Part shown: in pieces, positions 37,701 to 52,700 of the stretch
Layout: every line of letters starts with the position of its first letter
Position numbering within the stretch: position 1 is the first letter of the stretch
Assembly: GCA_008828725.1 (NCBI GenBank)
Contig: MEHQ01002204.1
Coordinates: forward strand, 377,532 to 441,531
DNA: 64,000 nucleotides
Reading direction: 5' to 3'
Origin: Saccharina japonica
Taxonomy: Eukaryota; Sar; Phaeophyceae; Laminariales; Laminariaceae
Made by a program: the position numbers and the translations under genes
Notes under the pieces: model-generated
Databases searched by the model: none
Told to the model about the DNA's origin: nothing
The model's input: the letters and a program-made list of their open reading frames with translations, nothing else

Positions 37701-40700
37701 TTCTGGTATTGTCTCACAATTGGAATGGTTCAATCAAACCGTTTCTGCTCTCACCTTCCAATTGGAATTGTTTCAATAATTTCTTTCTGTTCCTTTCTGT
37801 TAATAGGAATGGTCGGATCAATAGGTTTCTGCCCTGACTTTCCAATTGAAATTGTTTCAACAATTAGTTTCAGGTCTTGCTTATCAATAGGAGTGGTTTG
37901 GTCAATAGATTTCTGTGCTGACTTTCCAAATTTAATTGTTCGTTGGGTCAATAAGCTTTGTCCTGACCTTCCAATTGTTAGTGTTCGATCTTTTTTTCTG
38001 ACCTCGACAATTCCAATTAATAGACCGTACTTGAAATCATTTGGCTGGACAGTTTCAATTGGTAGACAACACTCGAAACAAATTGGCTATACGTACAAAT
38101 CCGACTGATATATCTCACTCGGAATAATTTGACGGGGCAATTCCAATCAATAGAACTCACTCGAAATCATTTAGTTGGACAATTGCATTTAATAGATGGC
38201 ATTTTAAATCAAGTGTCTCGGCAATTCCAATTAACAGCCAGCACCCGAAATCAATTGTGGCACAATTCCAATTGGTAGGCAGCACCCAAAATCAGTTGCC
38301 CGGACAATTTGAATTAGTATACTATAATTGAAATAGTTTGGTTAGGCAAATCCAATTAATAGACAGCATCCGAAATCAGTTGTAGCCACAATAGACTATT
38401 GCAATAGGAATGGTCCAAATAATTGTGCAGGCAATTCCAATTAATTGACAACACCCACAATCAGTTGTCTGGACAATTCCAATTAGTAGGCAGCATCCAA
38501 AATAAATTACCCGGACAATTCAAAGAAATATACTGCAATCAAAATCATTTGGTTGGGCAATTCCATTTAATAGACTACACCCAAAACAAATTATAGACAC
38601 GATAGACTATTGAAATAGGAATTGTCCAGGGTGCGATATATATATATATATCGCTGGGAGTCGACGAAGAAATAAAGAGCTGAAGTCTTCTCGCGATAAA
38701 AAGACAACGCACGCGAACCAAACGCAGTGAGGAGGAGGGACAATCGTGTGCATTGACACTTTGGGTCTGACCTATGACTAGGAATGAGAGCGCAAAGAGA
38801 AGGGCGAGTTTAACAAATGGGAGGGACGTTTGGTTTATATATATTGCAATTGACTCGCGGAGTGGAGGACTGAGCAAAAACAAATCTTCTTGTCGACCTT
38901 ACCAGGAGAATGGTATCGCCCGTTCGCGTACGCCGTCGAGCGTCGTCAGGATGAGTCATGGCCTTGAACTCGAAGGTGTTAGACAAATGGAGTATCAAGC
39001 GCCAGTTAGTTGCTGAGATTGATACGACTAAAACCAGACGTAACTCGTCGTGATCGACATTGCCTCGGGTTGTAAACTAAACGAGTTTACAACAATGCGA
39101 TACGTTGCGTCTGCTGATGTGAAAGGGTAACGGTTTTCGCGAATGAAGCCAAGTCGAAACCTACCCTTTACGACGGTCCTGCAAATATATGTAGGTCATA
39201 CACGTTCCATCCGGTACAATACAAGGTACAGACTGAGTTGATGACCGTCGTTAAAATGTAAATAGCTGGCCACAAATATCAAAATCTTGAACGTCATAGC
39301 ATGCGTGCAACGACACATCGGTGCGGCAGACGTGAACCAGTGTCTTCCTTATGATGGCCACTTGCAGGAGCTGTGTAAACATAACCCTAACCCCTGTTTG
39401 GTTTTTCGCAAAACCAGATTATTAGCTCTTGGACGCGTTTGGGTCAAGGAGCCGCGTCATTTCAACGTGCTCTACCCGTATCCTACCACGCGTACGATGT
39501 CAACTCGAAGATCTAATTACAATGCTTCCTTCTACACCAACCTTGAACGGATACAATGCATAGCCCGTGACCCGTACGCGGGGCCTCGAGAGGAAAAAAC
39601 AAGAACCCAACGATGCACTATGGTGAGCACAAGCAGGTGACGATTTCGAAAAAAAAAACAACAATGGCCAACATGCCGTCTCGCGCAAACTATCAGCGGC
39701 AGTATGTGTCGCTTTAGAAACGGGTTCCAGCATATTGAGCGGTAGCGATTTGGAGGTGCGGACTCTATTGAATCCGAGCTAACTCCCCATATATAGGTCG
39801 AAGCCGATTTCGTGCACGGTGACATATGCCTTGTCCGGTGAGCATTCGTTTGCGTGTAGTTACATCCGGTTATGATTACCCCTTACCGCATAAGGTGGTG
39901 TCGCTGAACGTGTCGGGCAGAAAAACCGTTTCGGATGCCCTGCAGGCGCGCAACAAGAGTGTACATCGGAGCGCCGCCATGTTTAATGCAATCGCCGGCG
40001 GAAGGGCGAGAACATCATGAACTCGCCAAGAAGCAAGAAGGCAGGGACATAACCGACAAAATACAGCTATCTCGGTTGACGTCTCTGCCCTTGCAGTAGG
40101 CTCAAACCAAACATGCCTCCACGAGGTATTATGAACCCTTTGGCTGGGTTTGAAAATCTCCACTAAAACACTTTGAAACTTAAAGCGGGAACCGAATGGC
40201 ATATTCGAAAAAACAGAAAAACCCGATAGGAGGCATTATTTAAAAAAGAAGGTTTAACCGGTTCTGGCTTGCAGGTATTGAAGCCTACAAAACGTTAGAA
40301 ACCACGGGTGAGTTTTGGGGTTCAACTCGATTTGCACCTTGTTGTGTACTCCCAAGTGCGTATCTGGTTCTCTTCCTTATACCTTGTTTGCCCAACTTCC
40401 ACGCTGGCATGTGCATGTTTACGTTGTTCATGTACCAGGCTCATGTAAGTGTAGTGATTCGGCCCCTAAAAAAAACAAAAGTTAAACGAAAAACAAAAAA
40501 TAGTTTTATATGTAAATAACGGACTAAGTGCAAACGCCTGCTGGGTTTCCAAACACCTGTATAACCGTTTTTCTTGATATCCCGTGCCCGTCTATCATCT
40601 ATATTTAGATCAGACGATGTGGTCTAATTCTTAGACCAAACGTTATCGTACCACTTTGTGGCTCTTTTTTCTTCCCGACTTTTATTTCGGCAAACAAAGA

Positions 40701-43700
40701 TAAAGGCTGTGCAGCAGCAGTGCTTATGGCCAAGGCAACATAATACTCGTATGTATTCAAAATATGGTACGTATCGTTTTCGTATACGTACTCGGTGTAC
40801 GTCATACGTACATATTATACGTATCGTTCTCGTATATAGTGCAAGGCATGTATTATCGTATATATTTGCGGAACAATAAAAGAGCCAACGAAGATAATGG
40901 CGTATTGTGCCTGGCATCATCTCAGGGGTCAGATGATGACGAGACACCTCTTTTTGTTGGATTTTTCAATCTTGGGGAACATAGTGGCCAACTTTATGCT
41001 CCATACGAGGGGTACACCCATTTTCTTTGGCACTATGTTGCTGATAAGATTATGAACGAGCCACAAAGTGGTACCATAACCTTTGGTCTATAAGCTATAT
41101 AAATCGCAATGGAAAACAGGAGGAAGTAGACATACAGGGGTCAGTAAACGGCTGCGTTTCATGCACTTTCAGTAACTTGGGGTAGTGAAATCGTCGGTTA
41201 ACAGACGTACGACATACAGTGCTGGACGCCATGACGCCGCTGCAGGAAGCCTACAGTAATTCACTAGTCAATCCAAACAGAACCGCACTCGCTCTCACGT
41301 GATCGGCAGGCATTGGAGGTCGTCCTGCCCAAGCAAACCTCTGCGACGGGAGAAGCACACCCGGACATTGTGTCAAGATGAAACGGGTATAATACGTGGG
41401 CTTGTGCAAACATTATCGCCCTTAATTGTTTGCCGAGGTTGTTCTGAGGTGTGGCGGTGCCGTCTAACACAAGGAAGAACAGGAGAAAACATATAGCCTA
41501 CACGGCATAGCCAAACCTAGCCAAAAATACCTAAGAAAATCCAGCACCGCCATCTAGACTCGGATGATCGCGGGACGCATGCCCTTCCGTAGAGGTGCAC
41601 CATGTGTTTTTTCCTGATCCTCTTGACTTGAGGTGCTCTATATGAATAGAGAGTTAAAAGCTAATATTGGACGATAAGTTGAAAATGCTACCCGTTTTTA
41701 ATCATCCCATGGCCTGAGTGTACAATGAAAAACACTGCAACATACACATGCAACTATCAAATTCCGACGAAATCGGGCTAAGGAGCCCGTCAGCCAGTAA
41801 ACGTTTGAGCCGTGTTTCAAGTGTCGCCAAATCATGCCCTCAACCCAACAGCATTTCAGTGCAGCGTTGAACACATACTACATCCATCCATGTCATGTCG
41901 TATTTCTTATCCGCAACTACTAGCGACAGTAGTAGTGCCTATCACGAATATAACGTGGAGATGAGAACAACGCCGAGACGCCAAGAACATTCTCTACAGC
42001 AGTGGCCAATACTGGAATACTGGCAATTTTTCGCGAAAATCGTCGAGGACGCTATCTATGCTGTTTTTGAAGAAAACATTCTACATTAATCTGGCGGACG
42101 GTCTGAGTGCCCTCTCCCAAAAATAACTAAAACACGTGCCGGCAACACCTACTAGGGCGGTCAAGCCATCAGTTCACATGGCGACAGCACTAGTTGACGG
42201 GAACAGACCGTACACGTCCGCGAACCTACAGCAAGATGTCGCGCTTACAAGAAATCCAGGTATGGGAGATCGTCGAACAGCCCGGCGGGCAGGGTCGAAA
42301 GGTCGTTATTTCGCAGGAATCTGTGAAGAGACGCAGAAACACCGAAAACAGGCAAAACGTGATCAACTTTGGTCAAGGAGAAACGTACCAGGTGGGGCAT
42401 ACGTTTTTGAAGAAACACAGATATCCTACAGGCCGATTCCAGTTTTTCTTGTTGAGGAAGTCGATGCCAGAGACTGATGGCGTATTCCAAAAGGTTTGTA
42501 AAACACCAGGATTGTTCTAGCCATAGAGCCTGAATCCCCGTTCGTATCTCCTAACATATTTCATGACGCCCAGTTCGCCGACGATAAGGTTCTAATGATG
42601 CCATGATATCCTTGAAATTTCTTGTTGATGCCGAAGTCGGGTCTTTTTGTTCATCCACCGGGCGAGTTTCCTGCAGGTGTGGACCTTCTGTGTCACATGG
42701 TTGGGGTTTCGATTATTTAGGTAGGCATCGTCCGTCCGAGGATAGCCACTACTAGTTACATGATCGCTCTGTTTCCAACGGTAAAAAACATCGTAAACCT
42801 TGCACCAAGATGAAACTGGTAAAATCCGAGTACTTCAAACATTATGGCTGTTAGCGTTCGCCGAAGTTGTATTGGCATAGAAAGTCGGTGTGTTACTCAA
42901 GCACAATAATGGTCCCACGTGGCCTATATGGCACAGTCGACGCATACACGTATTTTACCTATTAATAGTATATACCAGGTATGAACTTGAGCCCAAAATC
43001 GAAAATATAGATAGAGCCGGATTTGGGCATCTAGTGTCAAACGATCGCGGGACGCTCCAAGAATGGTTCACTGTTCACAAGACATAAACTGTTATTTGTA
43101 GTTGCGCCAACTTACATCCTATGCTCAAACAGACTTTTGGTGTAGCACCGGCATCGATATATGGCGTGTTTGTCCCCACCAGGGCCTAGTATGAAAAATC
43201 ATAACATGGAGTTAACACAATGTCCAAAGTAGAGAAGCCTGGAATACTGGCGATCTTCCGTCGGCCTGCTGAGGACGGTATGTCGGTGTCTATGCAAATT
43301 CTAGATGATTCAGAAGACGAGTGTTTGGCGTGTATTTTCCCACCGAGACACAATACAGAGGCAGGCAACAGAGAGAGGGCCTGTCCCCCAGGTACACGGT
43401 GACAATGCAAGCAATAGTACACGCTCTGGGCGATATGAAGCTGAAGGCAAAACGCCGCACTTACAGGTGGCGAAGAAACTGAAGCCCGTCGAAGAGTCCG
43501 GTGGGTAGCGTAGTAAGGTCGTTGTTGTCCAGGTCTCTACTCCCCGGAGCAGAAGCACGAGAAAGGAGCAAACATCGTTCAGTATGGGGCCAATTATTAC
43601 GTACCAGGTGCGACAGGCAGCAGTGCTTCGCCGGAGAGAAAACCCTCATCGACCACTTCGAACGGTGATGTATGAAAAAAGCTGACACCAGAACAAGCGG

Positions 43701-46700
43701 CCTGCCTTCAACAGACGAGACCGCCTGCAGCAGTTATTGTGTGTAGTATCGGCATACTCGCAAAGGATACAGTGACATGTATGGCGAGTACAATGGTCGC
43801 AAGGGGCACCGGCCTCCGCAGGGGCGAAGATGCCTGCATGAATCAGTCTGATTACAATATTGCGTACTTGGGAACGGTTGTGGCCGTTTAAACTTCGCTT
43901 GATAGTTACGACCAGGGAGGTAGAACTGTTCGTATTTATCCTGCAGTATACGTAATGGTAAGCTGTTTTTTTTTCCAGGACGGTCTCGCCACGCGGAGTG
44001 TTTCGGCTCTGCTTGGACCCAGGGCAGGAGCAGATAGACCACACGACTAGTGGAACTCTGGGTCTCATGCAACGCCGAGTCGTTGCCGTCGCGTGTTGCT
44101 GACACTCCGCGGTCCTTTCTCGAGCGATCTACTCGACCAATAATAATGTTGGCTTTACGTTTCGAAAACAAAGGGCATAAATCAAATATAGACCAAACCA
44201 TTAACGTACCAAGTACTGCTGCTTTGACGTTTCTAATCAAAAGTAAGCATCCTATGGCCTGGTTCCTATTTTTCAGTCAGGTTGACTGGGACGATCGCTG
44301 GGACGCCACCGACAATGTGTTTTGTGTGTGAGATGTACACCATTGTTGACAGTTTCGCCAAGTATAGCCTTCACTGCGAACACCATTGCTGTGCAGCTTT
44401 GCTCATCGATACCAGCGTGTATTTCATGGGGTGTTATTCTCCTCCACCGACAGTTTTGACAAACAAAGCGTCGAGAAACAAACAACTCGGAATGACAGGA
44501 AACAATAAGATGTAGATAAGACCGCCTTCCTGGTCATCTGCCGATGAAACCGTCGGTGACTACATGCCGCGGGCAAAGCAAACCCTTCCTTTACTTGTCG
44601 GGCGTTGGGCATGCGTTCTCCAGCAAATATACCTAAACTGATCCCGACAAATGACGGCCGGCCTGGTCCCTAGGTTACACGACGGCAATGCCAGCAATAG
44701 TGCAAGCTCTGCAACGCTCACGAGCGTACATCAAAACACCGCACTTACAATGTTTCAAGTGATTGAAGATCGTTGAACAACTCGGCGGTCAGGATGGAAA
44801 TGACGTTGTATCCCAGGTCGCTGTTACGAAGTGCAGGAACAACCGACCGACACAGGCAAAACACGTTAAACAACGGGGAGACGAAATAGTGCCAGGTGAT
44901 AAAAACGGCAGTGGTTTGTGGCAGAAAACGCTCGGTCAACATGTTGAGCGATCCACGAAACAAAGGCTTGAAACGACGAAGAAGTTTGAGGTTTGCTCAA
45001 TCACTCGACGTCGCCTGCCGCAATTATTTGACGGTCTATTGTTGTAGTGTTGGTATCTCGGCACAGCAGACATGCATGCGTAATCAGAGTACTACTCAAG
45101 AATAGGCTCCCCCGCCTTCGGGGGTGCAAATTCGAGTACATGGATCGGTCTGATCGTGAATAGACCACCCACAGGCGCTCTTGCGGCCTCCTAAATGCGC
45201 ATCATATTTACAGCCCCACAGGTAGAATTGGCCAGGTATCCGTAGTTGAAACGCTTGAAGAATACCGATCTGTCTGTCTGCCAACACGGCCTCATCTACT
45301 AATATGGCGACAAGACCTGCAACAACACATGCCCTGCACGTTGTTGAGCCGGTAGCACAGTGTTGCACTTACAGGGTTTGGAGAGATTGCAGCCCGTCGA
45401 ACAGCCCAGCCTGCAAGATAGAAAGGCCGTTGAATTCCATATGTCTGTTTGCCACGAGCACAGACACGCGAACCAAGCACAATTCGTTCAACAAGATATA
45501 GTGAGCGTAACACGTACCAGGAGGAACAGACAGCAGTATCTGGTCTTAAGACAATACTCGTTGAACATGTTGTGCACTGCACATAACAATGAGCTTGGCA
45601 CGACTAACTCCGCGAGTTCTTAACAACACGAGGTCGCCAGCCGCATTTATGGTGACGGCTTACTGAAATGTCGAAATCTCCGTACATGAGAAGAGCATAT
45701 GTTGTGCGAGTACAAGGCGTGGACTAGGCACCGACCTTGGACAGCGAAAAGGAAAGCACATACATACATGGGGTCTGAGCGAAACAAGTTACATTGCCCT
45801 TAGGAAAAGTTTTGAGCATCTGATTGCGCTACATGCGTATGATCCGACATGTGCAGATGGCCAGATATTATCATTGTTCTATGTCGATAGTCTATCTGTC
45901 CATCACTACGATCTCGCGATACTGAGCGTTTCAGCCCCGCCTTGCTCCACGACCATAACGTATGTGTGACGGAAGCAGCGGGAAAAAGGGTATCATTCAG
46001 CGCCGAGCCGTGGCCATCGCATGCTGAGCATCGTCGACTATCCCGAAGCCGTTCCGTAACCCTCTACAATGCCAACATGTACCTTTGATTCAAAAGTTCA
46101 TAACACACGGGTGTCGTGTGAGCCCATACATACATAAAGGCAGCATTGCTGCTGGGTTTAAATTTTATTAGGTATTCGGGTATCTTACTGACCGACCGAT
46201 TCCAGTCTCCCTCGTTCGGAGAATCCATGACAAAGGTGGCTGGCGCGTGTAATGAAGGTTAGTGCATAACGGGGATTATTCCAGCTGACATGTACCAAAA
46301 CTGTGCGTGGCGCCCCAATTCGCCGATGATGATGTTTTCAAAAAACGGCACGATCTCCTAGTACTGCTTGTTTTTCTTCTTAATGTCCAAGCGGTTGGAC
46401 GCTTCCGGCGATAAGGCACGGCCGTTTTCTTACGGTCGTGGGTGGTGTGTACCCCCTGGTTGGTGTTTTTATAAATTCAGTAAACTACTATCCTCCGGGG
46501 GTTGAACATTTACTGCTGTCGTTCACCCCTTTGTTACAGGGGGAAACCATTGCAACATGGCACAATTATGAACTGGGTATATAACCCGACTACAGGAAAA
46601 AGGATGACCGATAGCACTCGCCAAGGGTGCCCTGGTATGCGACGTCGCTGAGGGACTCGAGCACGAAGAGGATCTCTCATAGTCTTATATGGCAAACCCG

Positions 46701-49700
46701 ACCCTATGTCAACTACCAGGTATGCAGAACAAACATAGGTGGACCCGACTTGTCCATCTTGTCTCGAATGATCGGCGGACGGTACCAAAACCGAGTTTCG
46801 TTCACGATGCCTAAATAAGCCGTCGTTGGTAGTTGCGCCAAATGCTACCATCTATCCGAGCAGAATGTGTATGCAGCACCGGCATCGATATGTGGCGTGT
46901 GTTCATCCCCACCAACGACTGTGACAAGAGCCAGACATGGGGATGGAAACAATAATGAAATACCACCAACAGGTTACGCGGCGGTAGCTAAGCCTGAAGT
47001 GCTGGTGATGTGTGACCTCCCGAGGACGGTATATCGGTATTGAAGAAAAGCACAGGGTACTCAGACGGGCGTTCAGTGTGTTTTTCCCGCAGAAATCTAA
47101 AACCGAGGCCGGACTACAGAGGGGGCGGCCTGGCTTCCAGTTGCACGGCGACAACTAACGCAACAGGACATGCCCTCCGCGTTGTTGAGCCATCAGCTAA
47201 ACGTCGCACTTACAGATTGCGAAGTGATTGGAGACCGTCGAACAGCCCGGTGGGTAGGGTGGTAAGGTCGTTGTTGTCCAGCGACCTTTCACACGGAGCA
47301 AAAACACCGGAAACGGGGGCAAGACTCGTTCAATGTGCACCACGGGTTTTCTGAGGGGTCTTCTCTTTCTTATGGAATGGGAGCTCAGCACCCCCCCCAA
47401 CAACGGAATTCAGAGGGAACTGAAAATGCTACCCGATCAGTAATCCCTGGGTCCGAGTACAAATGCAAAATACTGCAACGCATGCATCAAATTGGTTCAA
47501 GAGCCCCGTCATCCATGAAAACACCTTAAGCCTACAGGCGATCTCTCTATATCGTAGAAAGCGTCAAGAGTACAACCTTTCAGCAGGGGACAGATACCAG
47601 GGTTTTGTAATAGACAACGTTCATGTTACAAAGGGTAAGCGGTGCTCCTAGAAAAGTGCGTGGCATGAGATCAATTGCTCTTCCTTCAACAAACGACATC
47701 GCCTGCCGCAGATATTCGGGTTCTACCGTGGTAGCATCGGTGCACCCGGACAGGAGAAACACGCCTGTATTGCGACTGCAGTGGTCCGAATCGGCACCGG
47801 CCTTCGCAAGCGCAAAGGAGAGCGCATGCATCCGTCCAAGCGGTATTACGGCTATGGTCATATACATGAGGGTGATAATTACAATTACGACCAGGCGAAT
47901 AAAATTATCCTATGTGTCCATATGTATATATATATTATTGTTGTATTTATGTCTGTCAATACGATCTCGTGACCCAGAGTGCTGCAGCTCCGCCTCGCCC
48001 CATGGTAGGAGCGGGTATATGGCACAATCAGTGGAACACTGGGTGCCGCGCCGGGCCGAATCGTTGCCATGGTGTGATGAGGATCTCCGACCATCAGTAG
48101 GCGGTTCCTGGGCGATCCACGGCGCCATTACTGCGGGCTTAACGCTTCGAACACAAAACGCATGGGTCTTACAGCCCTAGCTATTCATAACTCCAGTATT
48201 GCTGCTGGTTTCACATTTTAAATGGAGGAACGAGTAGCCTGTGGGGCGATTCCAGGGCTACCGCCAACTTCATTCTGACAAGCGCGGGACGCCACAAACA
48301 ATGTTCATGGTCCACTAGACGTACCCCACTAACTTCCAGTTTCTCCAATCAAAATGTTACGTCCGAAAAGCATTGTTGTAGCGTTCCACACCAATATCGA
48401 TAAATAATACTATATCGCGTGTTTTTTTTCTTCCCCACAGGTGTTTACGAGAAATACCACGTGGATAATGAATAAAAAACGAAAGGACAAAAACAATATG
48501 TGCTGTAGGCAAGTTTGTATTTTTGGACGTCCGTCGTAAAACCCTTGAAAACCGTCTACGCCGGGATCAAAGCAAACCCTGCATTGATTTTTGCCGGCGT
48601 TCGTGCACGCGTTCCACTGTAAACGTATGACGATGATGGCGGTAGCGGAGAGACGGCCTGGCCTCAAGAATACTAGCATGTGGACATTACCAGCAGTAGT
48701 ACACAACCCTGCAATACCCCCGAGGGCCTACCACACCACCATGCCGCACTCACAAATCCTCCAGAGACGGAAGCCCGTTGAACAGCTCGGCGGTCAGGGT
48801 GGACAAGTTGTTGCTGCCGAGGTTTCTGTCACGATGTGTAGCAACAGCACCCGAAACAGGCGAAACGCGTTAAAATTGGGCGGAGATAACATAGTAACCA
48901 CGTCGAACGGACAGGGGTGGTTTGTGGCAGAGAAAGTTCGTTTGACATATTGAGCGGTGCCCGAACGAAAAGGTGCTAAACAACAAAACGTTTCGTTCCG
49001 CAAACGAGGTCGCCGGCCATATAGTGGTCGTGGTGATCGGGCTGGATAAAGCACTCGCCACTCGTCACAGCTACGTCTGTATTTGTTCAAAACTCGTACA
49101 CACAGGCTACGAGAGCCGTCCGACCTCTCGCGACCACGGAACAGAACAACGTCCGCTCCCGGTACAGCAGCTTGGCGAAAACGGAGAACGACCGGGCGCC
49201 GCCAGCAAGCTCGATGAGCGGGGAACGACAAAAGATGATTACCGCGGGGTTGGAAAATAATCGCATTACAGTACGTGTCGTTGTGTGGATCATCTGGTGG
49301 TTCAGTTTGAATTTACGCAATCTGCTCTTCATTGATCATCCTAGCGAAGACAGACTCCTCGAATGCTGCAGAGGCAGAAATGCGCATATCGTACAATGTG
49401 TTCCTGGTATGCTACTGATCGTCTCTCTTTGTGGTATTTTCGTAAACAACGGTCTGTGCTTACTTCACATCGTAGGTGCACGGATAACTGTCGACGTTTG
49501 GCCCTGAACAACAACCAAACGTTGGGCGTGGGAGTTGGAGTGGAACGTGAAATGTATCATTCTCGAAGGCCACAGTCTTAACAAACGGGGGAAGCCAACC
49601 TCTTTGACTGTCAGTTGATGTCTAGAACGGGATAACGAGGGCGGTGTTTGATATTGGGCAATATAGCGCTACGTTCACAGTGGCCGCCTAGAACGGCGAG

Positions 49701-52700
49701 CTCACTGCAGCAAACCAACCCAGCAAGAACCTTGCGCCCTTTAAATACACACGATGCAGTCCCAACCTTCGCTCGGGCCGGGTGCAGCAGTGCAGCAGTA
49801 CATATTTTAGAGCAGAGGATACGATCGGACAACGCTTCCTTCGAATGCAGCAAAAACGTGATATCTCGTGCACTGTTGTGGGCCAGTATGGCCTTTGCAA
49901 GCTAGCTAGCGGCGAACGCGACACACATCACCGTCCAGAAATGAAGCTGCGCGGGGGGGGGGGGGGGGGTGAAGCAAGTAGCCTGCGATTTTTATGCAGT
50001 TCGCACAAAACAAAGCTGCTCGTCGCGAATGGCACACGAGGGTGACGAACGAGTTGTCCAGACGCGCATCATCTGATTAAACGGGATTCATTCAGCGTCA
50101 TTTCGTACAAACGAGTATGAAGTTACACATAAAAATACTTCCGGAGAGTAAGGGATGCAGCACTGGGGCACTCGATGGAATAGGCACTGATCCAAGACTT
50201 CGAACAGAGCGGGAGGGAGGAGGGTTTTTGTTTTTGTTTTTTTCACGTTCAAATGTTTGGGAAGGTATCAACTTCGGGTGTCTGGTCGTGAAGATGGGGT
50301 GATGGTAAACACTGGCAGGTTGTCGGCGATTGACACTTCAACTCTTGCTTGAGCCAGGATAACTTCTGCATCTCGCAATATCGAGAAAAATCAACAATGC
50401 CATCATTTCTGCAGCACCCATGCAGACCGCTCTCGTTGATTTTTCGCGATTTAAAAGAGGCAACCAAACATACAGCAAGCCAGTCAATTTCCTTCAGAAA
50501 CACTCCGGTACCAGCGCTCACAATTCTCGCAGGGAGACCAGATCATCGAAAACCTCCGTTGGGAAGGTGGCTAGCTCGTTGTCCCCCATCCCCCTGGACT
50601 CAAAGCGCGCGCGGTGACGGCAAGGACGCGTCGGACAACAATGGACGGAAGGGCCTTCATGCAACCATCACCGCCTAAGTCAACGGCACCTGTGTGGCGA
50701 CAGCGTGGGCGCCTACTTGCGGATAAACACCATCCGATGGCCGTTTGACACCGATATTAGCGACCATTATCACGGGCGGGTTCAAATGAAAATACGGCTA
50801 TTATTTCCCCAATGAATGCCGCCAGCACAGCTTCCTCGAATGGGACATATACACCTACATACTGAACGCCATAACGCAGGGAGCAGATGACATGGTCGTA
50901 TTTTAGTCGGAGTTCTAGGGCTGGCGCTCGTGGCAAATATTTGTCTCGACCAACCAAGAGGCAGGCGTTTCCATAGGCGATAAACGGTATTGTGTGTTTC
51001 CCTATTTAGCGTTTCGTGAGGACTCATCGAAGACGTGTGTCACGTTTTACGGTCTGATTCGAAACAACGGCGTGGTGTTCGGCTGGGGAATACATTTGCG
51101 GCGTTAACTTTGGACCAGCCTGTACGTTAAACCTGAAAGGAAACACGCCATCCCGGTGTCAAACTCCGCCCCCTCTATCGGTGTCTGCATTATGTGTGTG
51201 CGCTATACTGACTCGACGTTTGCTTCCCTTCAATATCTGGACCGTGCACCGCAGAGGTAACCATGGGCACGAATCGTCGGGGGGTGGTGACCGTGCACAT
51301 GTCACGCGAGATAACGTGCCCATTTTGGAGGAACGAGTTTCTTCCATGAAAGTGGGGCGGGGGGGGAGGGAGCACACGCAACTGAAAACAGCGCCGCCGG
51401 TATTGTTTTCTCCGGCACATATCTCTCTGCGCTCGCCCAGAAAAGCCAACTTGGGAACTCCCCCGACGCGTGCACTCACAATATCGACAATTTTGCCAGG
51501 CCCGCCAACAATCCAGCTGGAACGGCAGTGAGCCGGTTTTGATCAAAATTCCTGCTTGGCCGACATGCGAAAAATATGCAAATGACATTAAAAGGACATG
51601 CATATATCATGCGTGATGTCATGGTTTCCCCGCAATGTTGTGGGTTCCAGCATGAGCCCGAGAGAGACATGATAATATGCTACTATGTTTCTTTGTTCTG
51701 CAAGATCCGCCCAACACATCTGAAAATGGAGTTGCCGGGTCCTGGCTTCGTCACTGGGAGATCCTCACGGTGGACAGGGTATATACTACCGCGAACCGGT
51801 CCGGGCATGCATTTAAACGCACAGCAACCCTAAATATCTTACCTGAAAGTTTATTTCGGACACACGCCAACCGTAGCTGTAGATGAAAGTTTATAGGTTG
51901 AGTGGGAGTGGTGTGTGCTTTCTTTGGGGGCGAACGACGTGTCCTGTACGCGCTGTGCAACAGGCGCTATTAACAGTCGGAAAACTGTCCGCAAATTGGT
52001 TGACGTACAAAGGAACAGGGGAGAGAATACAAGCTGTTTCCGCCCTTTCGATAACGAATAACCGCAGAGGCGCATGTCTTCCCTCCACCCGCACTACGTA
52101 TTTGAATCGGTCCTACGACATACAAACTCGACAACTGATTCGCGTATACTCACAGGGATTCCAGAGCGAGGTTGTGCTCAAAGAGGCCGGCCGGCAAAGA
52201 CGTTAGCTCATTTTGATCCAGGCGCCTGGTTTACGGAACAGCACGAGCCACATATGAGTTATAACGGTGAACAACGAGATAACTCACCGCATGCTGCATG
52301 ATGCTGAGGAAACAGTATATATAAACGGGGAACGCGGCTGTGATCGACTGTGAGAATACTGCACTTTTCGTCAAGTGGGCGTACGTAAACGTATTCGAAG
52401 TATCATAATTACTTACTCGTGTTGTCTCAATAGAGGGACAGCAGTAAGAAGGCGCTTCTGGCCAGCTTGCAACGTTGCCACCAGGCGTCGTTCCAGATCA
52501 CTACGTATCGTCGCCCTATTGAAGAAGACGTTACATAACACTCGCCATACAGCTAGCTTATGCGTGGGGTATAGCACTCTAACAGCCGCGCGTATCTTGC
52601 TTTACATCGCAAACCATGTGGTATTTTACCCCACTGGACAAGCACAGACCGTGCGCGCAAACAAACGGGTAACGTAAAACATCCGCGGGAATCGAATGTT

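Noticed and set aside
36660-37951. Leu/Ile-rich frames of 60-200 codons in the 36.3-38.7 kb repeat
   Set aside because: They arise from the satellite units (..CWQFHLIDI..) and have no independent support.
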